Below are positions 1 to 7,105 of a stretch of 23,516 bases of DNA, piece by piece (position 1 is the first letter of the stretch; every line of letters starts with the position of its first letter). This stretch comes from DATJUF01 sp035524095 (GTDB lineage: Bacteria > Desulfobacterota > Binatia > Binatales > Binataceae): positions 1-23,516 of the forward strand of contig DATKPK010000044.1 in the NCBI GenBank assembly GCA_035524095.1, in the 5' to 3' direction. The position numbers and the translations under genes were made by a program. The notes under the pieces were generated by a model. That model was given only the letters and a program-made list of their open reading frames with translations. It was not told the DNA's origin and did not search any database.

Positions 1-1
1 T

Positions 2-1096
2 CGAATGTTCAATTGCCTGCCGATGTATCACAGTGTCGGTGGCGTGGTGGCAATCGGATCGGTTCTAGTCAATGGCGGCTCGGTGGTGATCAAACCGCGC
101 TTCTCGGCGAGCCGTTTTTGGAATGATATCGCCGAGTGGGATTGCACTCTGTTTCAATACATCGGTGAACTTTGCCGCTATCTCGTGAACGCCCCTCCGC
201 ATCCGCGCGAGGCCGAGCATCATCTAAGGCTATGCTGCGGTAACGGGCTGCGTGCCGACATCTGGTCCGAATTCAAGCGCCGCTTCCATATCCCGCAGAT
301 ACTTGAGTTCTACGCCTCGACCGAAGGTAACGTCTCACTCTACAACTGTGAGGGCAAACCCGGTGCGATCGGCCGCGTGCCATCATTCCTCGCGCATCGC
401 ACCAATCTCGCGTTGGTCAAATACGATTTCGAAGCGGATGCGCCGCTCCGCAACGACAAGGGGTTGTGTCTGCGTGCCCAGCCAGGAGAGGTGGGCGAAG
501 CGATCGGTAGAATTCTCGACGACGGATCAAATCATACTAGCCGTTTCGAAGGTTACGCCGACCGTGAAGCTTCCGAGCGAAAAATCCTGCGCGATGTGTT
601 CACGCGCGACGATGCATGGTTTCGCACCGGCGACCTGATGCGCCGCGACGACAAGGGCTATTACTACTTCGTTGACCGAGTCGGCGATACATTCCGCTGG
701 AAGGGCGAAAACGTATCTACCGCCGAAGTTGCGACGAAAATCTCAGCCTGTCCCGGAGTGCTGGAAGCGATCGTTTACGGTGTTGCGATTCCAGGTGCCG
801 AGGGCCGCGCCGGCATGGCCACTATAGTTCCAGGTGACGGATTTTCTTTGAACGCATTCCACAAGTATCTTACCAACAACTTGCCTGAATACGCTCACCC
901 ATTGTTCCTGCGCCTTTGCGACAAGATCGAAACTACATCGACCTTCAAATCCAAGGCTCAGGAATTAAAGCGCGAAGCCTTCGATCCATCCGTCATCAAG
1001 GAGCCTCTATTTTTCAACGATCGGCTGCGGCAAGACTTTATCAAGCTCGATGCCGCTCTCTACCAAAGCATTCAGGACAGTCAGATTCGCCTGTGA
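2..1096 (+). CDS. FATP/SLC27-type very-long-chain acyl-CoA synthetase, 5'-truncated
   Basis: This is the C-terminal ~364 residues of an ANL-superfamily acyl-CoA synthetase; the frame is open to the left edge and the usual P-loop (SSGTTGLPK-type) is missing, so the start lies outside the window. Visible family marks are an LPMYHSVGG segment at the very start, the A5-like motif YASTEGNVSL near residue 103, the TGDL motif near 210, and FVDRVGDTFRWKGENVST near 222, which is diagnostic of the FATP (SLC27) branch rather than of FadD. Such enzymes activate long-chain or bulky (for example steroid-type) carboxylic acids with ATP and CoA. The gene converges on the SDR gene with only 19 bp between stop codons. 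It could serve the neighbouring ACP locus as a second acid-activating enzyme, or be unrelated. Family call sure; substrate unknown. Confidence 0.93.
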   Translation, partial: RMFNCLPMYHSVGGVVAIGSVLVNGGSVVIKPRFSASRFWNDIAEWDCTLFQYIGELCRYLVNAPPHPREAEHHLRLCCGNGLRADIWSEFKRRFHIPQILEFYASTEGNVSLYNCEGKPGAIGRVPSFLAHRTNLALVKYDFEADAPLRNDKGLCLRAQPGEVGEAIGRILDDGSNHTSRFEGYADREASERKILRDVFTRDDAWFRTGDLMRRDDKGYYYFVDRVGDTFRWKGENVSTAEVATKISACPGVLEAIVYGVAIPGAEGRAGMATIVPGDGFSLNAFHKYLTNNLPEYAHPLFLRLCDKIETTSTFKSKAQELKREAFDPSVIKEPLFFNDRLRQDFIKLDAALYQSIQDSQIRL

Positions 1097-1115
1097 ACCC
1101 TATGCGATCGCTGAA

Positions 1116-1856
1116 CTAGGCTGTATTGCCCGCATCGATCGTCATCACCGTACCAGTAATATTCCGTCCTCTTTCGCCGATCAGGAATTCGACAGCATTC
1201 GCTATGTCTTCAACCTCGGCTAGCCTTCCCAGTGCGCTACGACGTAAGATCTGGCTACTTTGCTTTGCCGTCAACCCTTGCGTCATCTCGGTATCCATAA
1301 AGCCCGGGGCAATCGCGTTTACGTTGATCCCAAGCGAACCAACCTCTCTCGCCAGTGAACGGGTGAATCCGATCATCGAGGCCTTGGTCGCGGCGTATGC
1401 GGCGAGGCCTTTGTATCCTGTGAAGCTGACGATCGAGGCGATATTGACAATCCGGCCGCCACCGTCTGCCATCATCGATCGCACTACGTATTTAGTGAGT
1501 ATCAGCGGTGATACAACGTTCAGCTGCACAAGGCTCTCGATCTGCGAGTCATGCATCGTTGCCAGCAAGCCGCTGGTACCCAGACCCGCATTGTTGACCA
1601 AGCCGTAGATCGGTCCGAACTCCTTGCGCAGTCTCTTGACCAGTTCGTGGATGCCGGAAAGGTCTGAGAGATCGTACGCACGGAAGTGCAATGGGCCGCG
1701 CCGGCTTTGCTCAGCATCGCTGATCGCCGCGGCAATCTCTGCACCCTCGTGCCGCGCGATTGTGATGACGCTATATCCTGCCACCGCGAGCTTGCGCGCA
1801 ATCGCGAGACCTAATCCACGGCTGGCGCCGGTTACAAGGACGTTAGCCACTGGCAC
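1116..1856 (-). CDS. SDR-family oxidoreductase, FabG-like (3-oxoacyl-ACP reductase type)
   Basis: A 246-residue classical short-chain dehydrogenase/reductase. The Rossmann motif TGASRGLG is at residues 9-16, an Asp at 62 fits the adenine-site DL motif, NNAG is at 88-91, and the catalytic set is Ser141, Tyr154 and Lys158 (YAATK). The C-terminal GxxMTIDAGNTA resembles FabG. Family members reduce 3-oxoacyl-ACP or similar carbonyls with NAD(P)H. The start is GTG at 1856, overlapping the end of the ligase gene by 14 bp; a second GTG at 1850 is an equally possible start. As last gene of an ACP-ligase-SDR set it probably acts on the ACP-bound acyl group. A role in general fatty-acid synthesis is less likely because no FabD or FabF neighbours are present. 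Confidence 0.93.
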   Translation of the reverse strand: MPVANVLVTGASRGLGLAIARKLAVAGYSVITIARHEGAEIAAAISDAEQSRRGPLHFRAYDLSDLSGIHELVKRLRKEFGPIYGLVNNAGLGTSGLLATMHDSQIESLVQLNVVSPLILTKYVVRSMMADGGGRIVNIASIVSFTGYKGLAAYAATKASMIGFTRSLAREVGSLGINVNAIAPGFMDTEMTQGLTAKQSSQILRRSALGRLAEVEDIANAVEFLIGERGRNITGTVMTIDAGNTA

Positions 1857-3246
1857 GCGCTAGTTTCCCGGAGGCGGTTACATCCAGTGAAGGCACGATC
1901 CTGATCGCAGCTGGAACTTTGTATGCGGCTAGCGCCTCGCGGCATGCTTCGATTAATTCCTGCTTAAGTATTGGGACTACGGCCGCCGTATCGCCGTTGT
2001 CGCCGGACTTCAATACTACATCGGCGACCACGATCGCCCCGGTGATAGGATTTTTGCGGGCTCTCACGAGTGACATCTGCACTTGCGGATGGCGATTGAG
2101 AACCGCTTCAACCTCTTCCGGATGCACCTTCGCGCCGCCGACGTTAATGACACCATCCCGGCGGCCCACGAAGTAATACCGCTCACCGCGCAATTCGACT
2201 AAGTCGCCGGTGTCGACGAAGCCGTCCGAATCCGCCAGCGTCGCGCACTGATCACCGAGGTAGCGCCGTGCGGTTCTGTTAGATCGAATCCGCAGCGAGC
2301 CGTCCTTGACCTTCATTTCCAAGTTATTTCCGTTGTTCTCGACAACTTCTGCAGGAAAGCCAGCCAGCTGGTCATGCACCTCAAAGCCGACGCCGGCTTC
2401 TGTCGACGCGAACGCATGTACGATCTTGGCATCGGAATAGGCCGTGCGAAGATTGTCGAGAATTCCCTGATCGACGATCTCTCCCGAAAGTCGCACATAT
2501 TGCGGCTTGAGCCTATTTGCCATCGGGCTCATCAGTGCGCGCCGCCAATGAGACGGCGTCCCCGAGATATGTGTTACGCCTTCCGCGCCAGCCCGCGTCA
2601 GAAAATCGCCGGTCAGTTCTTGTGAATTCGACAACACCATCGACGCCCCGCCGAGGAGCGCCCTCAGAAAAATCTGCAGGCCGCCATAGCGTCGGATATC
2701 GTAAAAAGTGCTCCAGACAATGCCTTTTGCACGCGATTGGCTCGGGGTGATTGCGCCGGTGAGGCTTGCCAGTGTGTGCTGGGTCAGTTTAGGTAGGCCG
2801 GTCGTGCCGGAGGTGAGCAAAACCCACTCCGTTTGCCGTTGCGCACCGCGTTGACTCTTTGATGCGGTAAGCCCTTTATCACACGCGATCACATGTTCGA
2901 TATCTAACGCGCTGACTTCCGGCACGCCCTGATCGCACACAATCACGTCACTCTCTGCGGTCGCGATTACAAATGGCAGATGCTCTCGAGGCAGGTCGCC
3001 AGGATAAAGAACGATACGCTGGGCGATACCATCCAGTTCGATCAGCGCCAGTGCGGACGCAAACTGTTGGTCGGTCGCCAGCACAACCGAGCGGTCGCAG
3101 AGTTCGTCGTAATGCCCGCCTAAACTTGACCGTTCGGCCAGATCACTCAAACTAATCCTTGACTCCAGACCGTGGAGTGATCGCCCCTCGAGATCTCCCG
3201 AACTTGTCAGCGCGTCCCAGAGCGAGAACGCATCACTTTGCGGCAT
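1843..3246 (-). CDS. ANL-superfamily AMP-dependent ligase (acyl-ACP loading enzyme)
   Basis: 467 residues from ATG 3246. The open frame runs further upstream, but that part lies inside the ACP gene in another frame and has no ANL character; an AGGA sits 9 nt before this ATG. The ATP P-loop LLTSGTTGLPK is at residues 143-153, the A5-type ASTEAG at 280-285, TGDL at 346-349, the hinge region GRRDGVINVGG at 361-371, and the catalytic lysine in TASGKLA at 461. The N-terminal half is short compared with FadD (about 560 residues). Members adenylate a carboxylic acid and pass it to CoA or a carrier-protein thiol. Sitting directly after and overlapping the ACP gene, it most likely loads that ACP; the substrate cannot be read from the sequence. 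Confidence 0.9.
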   Translation of the reverse strand: MPQSDAFSLWDALTSSGDLEGRSLHGLESRISLSDLAERSSLGGHYDELCDRSVVLATDQQFASALALIELDGIAQRIVLYPGDLPREHLPFVIATAESDVIVCDQGVPEVSALDIEHVIACDKGLTASKSQRGAQRQTEWVLLTSGTTGLPKLTQHTLASLTGAITPSQSRAKGIVWSTFYDIRRYGGLQIFLRALLGGASMVLSNSQELTGDFLTRAGAEGVTHISGTPSHWRRALMSPMANRLKPQYVRLSGEIVDQGILDNLRTAYSDAKIVHAFASTEAGVGFEVHDQLAGFPAEVVENNGNNLEMKVKDGSLRIRSNRTARRYLGDQCATLADSDGFVDTGDLVELRGERYYFVGRRDGVINVGGAKVHPEEVEAVLNRHPQVQMSLVRARKNPITGAIVVADVVLKSGDNGDTAAVVPILKQELIEACREALAAYKVPAAIRIVPSLDVTASGKLARASG

Positions 3247-3478
3247 CCTCGTAAATCCTAACGAAGTCGGCGAAGCAGATCGGAATCTCGAGATCTTCAT
3301 CGGCGCTGAAAGGATCAACGCCCAACTCGTCTTCGAGACGCGCAACAATGATCGCGAACGAGAGTGAATCGAGACCGGATTCCACCAGTACAAGATCATC
3401 GGTTAGCGGCTGCAGCTTGACCTTCTTTTCCTTAGCCACTTGCTCGAACTGAGATACGATGGTCGCCCTTACTGACAT
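3233..3478 (-). CDS. Acyl carrier protein (discrete, phosphopantetheine-binding)
   Basis: 81 residues with the 4'-phosphopantetheine attachment motif GLDSLSFA; Ser38 is the modified residue. The pattern ESGLDSLSFAIIVARLEDEL followed by GVDPF resembles carrier proteins that travel with ANL ligases and FabG-like SDRs in polysaccharide or glycosylation loci more than housekeeping AcpP, which has the DSLDTVE context. The start ATG at 3478 has AAGG 8 nt upstream. Its stop overlaps the ligase start by 14 bp (ATGCCGCAAAGTGA), suggesting coupled translation and near-equal dosage. Activation would need a PPTase, and one is encoded at 6292-7068. It follows the oxygenase gene after a 123-bp gap, so it may share that transcript or have its own promoter. 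Confidence 0.93.
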   Translation of the reverse strand: MSVRATIVSQFEQVAKEKKVKLQPLTDDLVLVESGLDSLSFAIIVARLEDELGVDPFSADEDLEIPICFADFVRIYEDAAK

Positions 3479-3601
3479 TTACTGAACCTTATACTGCAAA
3501 TTCCTATCATTCATCCGCTAACCGCGGTCCAACTGCAAGAGACTTAGATTGGTCTGTCCGAGCATCGCGGTCTTTCCACAGACGCAATAATCATCAATAG
3601 A

Positions 3602-4456
3602 TTATCCGTATGTGTCTACTGTCAGGCGGCGCCGAACGCCATTTATCAGCCGCCTGACCGCCCTCAGCGCAATCGGCGGGGCCAGCTCGGATGCGATTTC
3701 ATCCAGCCGGACGCTCAGATCGAACTCGTCACGCGAATCGGGCCTTACCCTGAATTGCGTCGAATGCTCTCGCCGCGATCTGTCCCAGGTCGCGGTATAG
3801 TAATAAAGCGCGATCGAACGGCGTGAAGCACCCTCTGGATGGTTCACCGGGTCGGGATTGCCGTGGAAGGAAGTCGAGGACGTGTTGAATATGACGCAAC
3901 GGTTGAACAGCGGAACGACGCGCAAACTACGCTCGCTCATACTGCGATCCCAAATCTCGAAACAGCCGCCGTATTCCTCTTTCCAATCACGGTTGAGATA
4001 GATCAAAACATTGATTCGCCGTTCGAGATCCATTTCTCGGTGATGGTTGAAATCGGCGTGGATACTCAAATGGCCACCGTTCGCGACCTCGTGCAAGCCT
4101 CCGCCGCCGAAATACGGATCGGGAATCAGGCCTTTGATTCCGGTCAGGTTCTGCAAAAACTGAATAAACGGCGCCGAATTGAATGCATAAAAGAGCGAAC
4201 GAAATGAAGGCGAAAGCGTCTCGGGCTTATATTCGAGCTTCTTGTTCTCTTGGCTCCTCGCGAATTCTCTAATTGAGGAAGGGCGTTGCGGGAATTCACG
4301 CAAGCAAAAGCTGGCCAGCTCTTCGTCCAGGAAATCGTCCAGCACGATATACGGAAAGGGCTTCGCCGCCACATATTGGTTATGGAATTCGCTACCGCCT
4401 TGGCCAAAACTGGGATCACAAAACCAATGTGGGGCAGGTCCCGTTCTAAGAATCAT
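3602..4456 (-). CDS. 2-oxoglutarate/Fe(II)-dependent oxygenase (prolyl-4-hydroxylase-like fold)
   Basis: 284 residues. The segment PFPYIVLDDFLDEELA at 33-48 is typical of the start of this family. The iron triad is His133 and Asp135 (SIHADFN) with distal His198 (FHGNPD), and Arg213 (in RRSIALYYYT) is the expected 2-oxoglutarate carboxylate ligand, so the active site looks intact. Members hydroxylate free or carrier-bound small molecules, sugars or protein side chains while turning 2-oxoglutarate into succinate. The start ATG 4456 has GAGGA about 11 nt upstream. It is the first gene of the minus block leading to ACP, ligase and SDR, so hydroxylation of the ACP-bound acid or of a downstream glycan or lipid is plausible. 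The basic last ~50 residues, with many Arg, are not explained by the catalytic fold. Confidence 0.88.
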   Translation of the reverse strand: MILRTGPAPHWFCDPSFGQGGSEFHNQYVAAKPFPYIVLDDFLDEELASFCLREFPQRPSSIREFARSQENKKLEYKPETLSPSFRSLFYAFNSAPFIQFLQNLTGIKGLIPDPYFGGGGLHEVANGGHLSIHADFNHHREMDLERRINVLIYLNRDWKEEYGGCFEIWDRSMSERSLRVVPLFNRCVIFNTSSTSFHGNPDPVNHPEGASRRSIALYYYTATWDRSRREHSTQFRVRPDSRDEFDLSVRLDEIASELAPPIALRAVRRLINGVRRRLTVDTYG

Positions 4457-4998
4457 AAATCGCCGATTCCTCGCTGGTGGGCCTCAACCATCATTCTTAT
4501 CCTAGCCAGCTCGAAGGAATTTGTATAGGCTTTTGTAGCCATAGATAGCTCTGTTGCCTCATAGATTGGCATCTCTGCTCTAATCATAGCGGGCGGTGAT
4601 TACGCTGCATTGATCTCGGAGTACGCAGTTGACTCGTGAAAAAGATTCCCTTTCATCCGGTTCTCACCAAAGCGTCAGCTTTCCCAACTAGTGCCTTGGC
4701 CTGCCTCATCGACGGATTTTCCACACGTCGCATGCCTTTCATTCTGCGCGAAGTGAGGTGTTCGCGCACTACGAATTGTGATAATCCGGCTGCCTCAGGC
4801 AACTCACCCAGAGCGCTTCCAAACGGCTTCGTTGGGGCAATCGAACAAGCAATTCTATCAAATGCCGTTGCCTCAAGTGCCGTTTGACGGAGAATATTAT
4901 TGCTTGAGCGAAACCATACCTGGAGATGCTGAGATATTGAGACTGCGACTTAGGCAGACCGGCCACTGTGCCTTTGTCGGCACGCAAAGCCATCCCTC
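4457..4998. other. 542-bp divergent intergenic region, lower G+C than its surroundings
   Basis: It separates the minus oxygenase block from the plus glycosyltransferase/PPTase pair and should carry promoters for both. By eye it is more A+T-rich than the genes around it. I found no convincing -35/-10 pair and no strong terminator. Its right third holds an open frame (4778-5002) whose stop overlaps the glycosyltransferase start, listed separately. The short frame at 4636-4887, which starts with GTG, looks like chance. Confidence 0.6.
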
Positions 4999-5002
4999 AT
5001 GA
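4778..5002 (+). CDS. Possible small leader ORF overlapping the glycosyltransferase start (ATGA)
   Basis: A 74-codon frame from GTG 4778, with an internal ATG at 4862 that would give 46 residues, ends with TGA at 5000-5002. Its last bases form ATGA with the glycosyltransferase ATG at 4999. No clear ribosome-binding site precedes either gene, and the glycosyltransferase frame has no other usable start upstream. Translation arriving from this ORF would therefore be a natural way to start the glycosyltransferase. The product (ending near RLRLRQTGHCAFVG) is not recognised. It may be a real small protein, a leader peptide, a decayed remnant or chance. Confidence 0.28.
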   Translation: MIIRLPQATHPERFQTASLGQSNKQFYQMPLPQVPFDGEYYCLSETIPGDAEILRLRLRQTGHCAFVGTQSHPS

Positions 5003-6177
5003 TTCATGCCGCGATAACCGTCGTCGGCACTCTGCTGATACTTCTCTCGTTGCCGGGAAGTCTGGAGCTAGGCCTGCTGACTGTCGCTGGCACTCTGCCC
5101 GCGCGCAGGCGGCCTCGCCCGGGTACTACCCGGGGGTTGTCCATTCGGAAGCTCGCGATAGTCATTCCGGCGCATGACGAAGCGCTCGACGTCGCACGCA
5201 CGATCCATAGCCTTTCCCTTTGCACGCAGCCGACGGACTCGTCGATCGCGATTGTATTAATAGCCGACAATTGCAGTGATGATACCGCGCAAGTTGCAGA
5301 GCGAGCTGGGGCGCATGTTATTGAACGCTTCGACGAAACCCTTCGGGGCAAGGGCTTTGCTCTGCAATATGGTTTCGGCCGGCTACGCGAAGAAAGCTTT
5401 GAAGCGTTCCTCGTAATCGACGCCGATACAATCGTCGAACCGAACCTCTTAACCGAAGTTATCGGATTATTGGAAGCCGGTGCCGACGGCGTCCAGACCC
5501 GTTACGGCGTTCTGAATCCGGAAGCTTCGATCCGGACGCGGCTGATGAACACAGCCCTGATGGCCATCAATGTTCTTCGCCCTCGCGGTCGCGACCGGCT
5601 GGGTCTTTCCACGGGTATTCTCGGAAACGGATGGGCCGTGACTTCGGCAACGCTTGCAGCGGTACCCTACGACGCCCATTCTGTCGTGGAGGATCTCGAG
5701 TACGGCCTGCGCATCGTCCGTTCAGGCAGGCGTATAGCGTTTGCCGACCGCACTACCGTCCGCGGCCTGATACCGGCAAGCGGGCGCGGAGTCGAAACGC
5801 AACGACTGCGATGGGAAGGCGGACGGCTCCGAATGATCCGCCAGAACGTGCCACAGCTTGCTCGCGAAATTCTCGGTGGAAGGCTGGCGCTAATCGAACC
5901 ATTGCTTGATCTGTTACTGCTGCCGCTCGCATTTCACGTTGTTCTCATCAGCGGCGCTGCGGCAATCCCGTTCACTCCCGCCCGAATCTATGCGTTGATT
6001 GCATTTGTACTGCTCGGCTTTCACGTCTGCGCTTCGATCGTTATCGGCGGAGGCGATTGGCGAGATTTTACGGCGCTTTTAGCGGCTCCGGTCTATGCGC
6101 TCTGGAAGTTGAAAATCGCCGCGAAGATTTTCAAAGCGGCGTCCTTCGAAACCCCATGGATACGCACAGAGCGATGA
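4999..6177 (+). CDS. Membrane-bound family 2 glycosyltransferase
   Basis: 392 residues. A hydrophobic N-terminal anchor (about 5-32) is followed by a GT-A domain: VIPAHDE at 55-61, ADNCSDDT at 89-96, the metal-binding DAD at 141-143, GNGWAVTS at 209-216, the catalytic ED pair at 231-232 in VVEDLEYG, and QRLRW (QxxRW) at 268-272. QxxRW is shared with processive synthases such as cellulose or hyaluronan synthase, and with other inner-membrane GT2 enzymes. Hydrophobic segments at about 300-325 and 330-350 and the terminal WIRTER are typical of full-length members. It should transfer a sugar from a nucleotide donor at the cytoplasmic face of the inner membrane; donor and acceptor are unknown. Diverging from the ACP block and followed by the PPTase, it suggests that the locus product is glycosylated or attached to a glycan. 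A 17-bp palindrome lies in its early coding region. Confidence 0.9.
   Translation: MIHAAITVVGTLLILLSLPGSLELGLLTVAGTLPARRRPRPGTTRGLSIRKLAIVIPAHDEALDVARTIHSLSLCTQPTDSSIAIVLIADNCSDDTAQVAERAGAHVIERFDETLRGKGFALQYGFGRLREESFEAFLVIDADTIVEPNLLTEVIGLLEAGADGVQTRYGVLNPEASIRTRLMNTALMAINVLRPRGRDRLGLSTGILGNGWAVTSATLAAVPYDAHSVVEDLEYGLRIVRSGRRIAFADRTTVRGLIPASGRGVETQRLRWEGGRLRMIRQNVPQLAREILGGRLALIEPLLDLLLLPLAFHVVLISGAAAIPFTPARIYALIAFVLLGFHVCASIVIGGGDWRDFTALLAAPVYALWKLKIAAKIFKAASFETPWIRTER
5118..5134. repeat. 17-bp perfect inverted repeat inside the glycosyltransferase gene
   Basis: CCCGGGTA-C-TACCCGGG has 8-bp arms around a single base, about 120 nt into the coding region (codons for Pro-Gly-Thr-Thr-Arg). With a 1-nt centre it suits a dimeric DNA-binding protein better than an RNA hairpin, although a shorter stem with a larger loop could form in mRNA. 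No T-run follows, so it is not an intrinsic terminator. Function unknown; chance is possible in G+C-rich coding DNA. Confidence 0.5.
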
Positions 6178-6291
6178 ACGTCTGGAATTCCTGGGAGTGA
6201 TGCCTCTCCAACTCATATGCTCTCAACGATGAATCGAACGTCCCGTTCTCTTTTCCACGGAACTCTTGGCCACTGATCGAATCTAGCCAGG

Positions 6292-7068
6292 ATGGAAGAT
6301 TCGTTTGTAAGGGCCGCGTCAGCCAAAAATGCTGTTGCCGTCTTTTTCACTACAGTTCCCCGTCTATCGGATGATCAGGTGGCGTCGCTGCTTCCTTCTC
6401 TGATTGCTGAGGAATCTCAGCGGGCCTCACGCTTCGTCTTCGCGAAAGACCGGGAATTGTATATTACGGCTCATGCGCTCCTCCGCTTTTGCCTGAGCGC
6501 TGCCGCCTGCGAACCGCAGCGAAAATTCAAAGTCGGCGAATATGGGAAACCTGAATTGGACCCCCCATTTGGCGAGTCGCCGCTGCACTTCAACCTGTCT
6601 CATACCAACGGCTTGGCGGCCTGCGCTTTGTCCCACGGACATGCTGTCGGTGTCGACGTCGAAGAAATCAATCGGCAGATCGATTTCGACGCCGTCGCGA
6701 GGAGCGTCTTTGCACCCGAAGAACAGCAGCTTTTGGCTCGAAGTCTTCCCGATGAGCGAGCGGAAACTTTTTTTCGCCTATGGGTTCTCAAGGAATCATT
6801 TATCAAAGGAATCGGGCGTGGTCTTGGCTTGCCATTAGAGGACATTGCCTTCCGGCTTGATCCGCTTTCACTCACGGTAGCTGCGAGCATCGGTGAGCAT
6901 AGTGTGGATTGGCAGATGCTCGAATTGGTTCCCACTTCGACTCATCGTCTTGCGCTCGCCGTCAAGCGGATTGCCCAGGCTGATTTAACCGTGACTAGCC
7001 TGGAGATTCCGGTCTTTAAGCTCATCGAATGGAGCAAAGATCCGGCCGCAAGGTCCAAACAAAGCTAG
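6292..7068 (+). CDS. Sfp/AcpT-type 4'-phosphopantetheinyl transferase
   Basis: 258 residues, within the usual 220-260 range of Sfp-like two-lobe PPTases. The magnesium/CoA motif GVDVEEI has Asp122 and Glu124. The second signature WVLKESFIKGIGRGL (164-178) carries Lys167, Glu168 and Lys172. HFNLSHTNG (99-107) is the conserved acceptor segment and GKPEL (85-89) the usual P1-type motif. The enzyme moves the phosphopantetheine arm from CoA to the conserved Ser of a carrier protein. Its obvious local client is the ACP at 3233-3478. The start ATG 6292 has only a weak AGG directly before it. It follows the glycosyltransferase after 114 bp in the same direction and converges on the permease gene. It could also be the general PPTase of the cell. 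Confidence 0.94.
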   Translation: MEDSFVRAASAKNAVAVFFTTVPRLSDDQVASLLPSLIAEESQRASRFVFAKDRELYITAHALLRFCLSAAACEPQRKFKVGEYGKPELDPPFGESPLHFNLSHTNGLAACALSHGHAVGVDVEEINRQIDFDAVARSVFAPEEQQLLARSLPDERAETFFRLWVLKESFIKGIGRGLGLPLEDIAFRLDPLSLTVAASIGEHSVDWQMLELVPTSTHRLALAVKRIAQADLTVTSLEIPVFKLIEWSKDPAARSKQS

Positions 7069-7105
7069 TCCGCTCGAACACTTTCTGAGTCTACTTCCGC
7101 TTGGA

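Noticed and set aside
1126..1608. 160-codon plus-strand open frame opposite the SDR gene
   Set aside because: It is antisense to clear SDR motifs and has no ribosome-binding site or family resemblance.
3247..3399. 51-residue N-terminal extension of the ANL ligase frame
   Set aside because: It is the ACP gene read in another frame; the ATG at 3246 has an AGGA and gives a normal protein.
3552..3583. GTCTGT...ACAGAC inverted repeat between the oxygenase and ACP genes
   Set aside because: Six-bp arms around a 20-nt loop without a T-run; within chance for this length.
4636..4887. 83-codon frame from GTG in the divergent intergenic region
   Set aside because: It has a GTG start without a ribosome-binding site, no domain, and overlaps the better-placed frame at 4778-5002.
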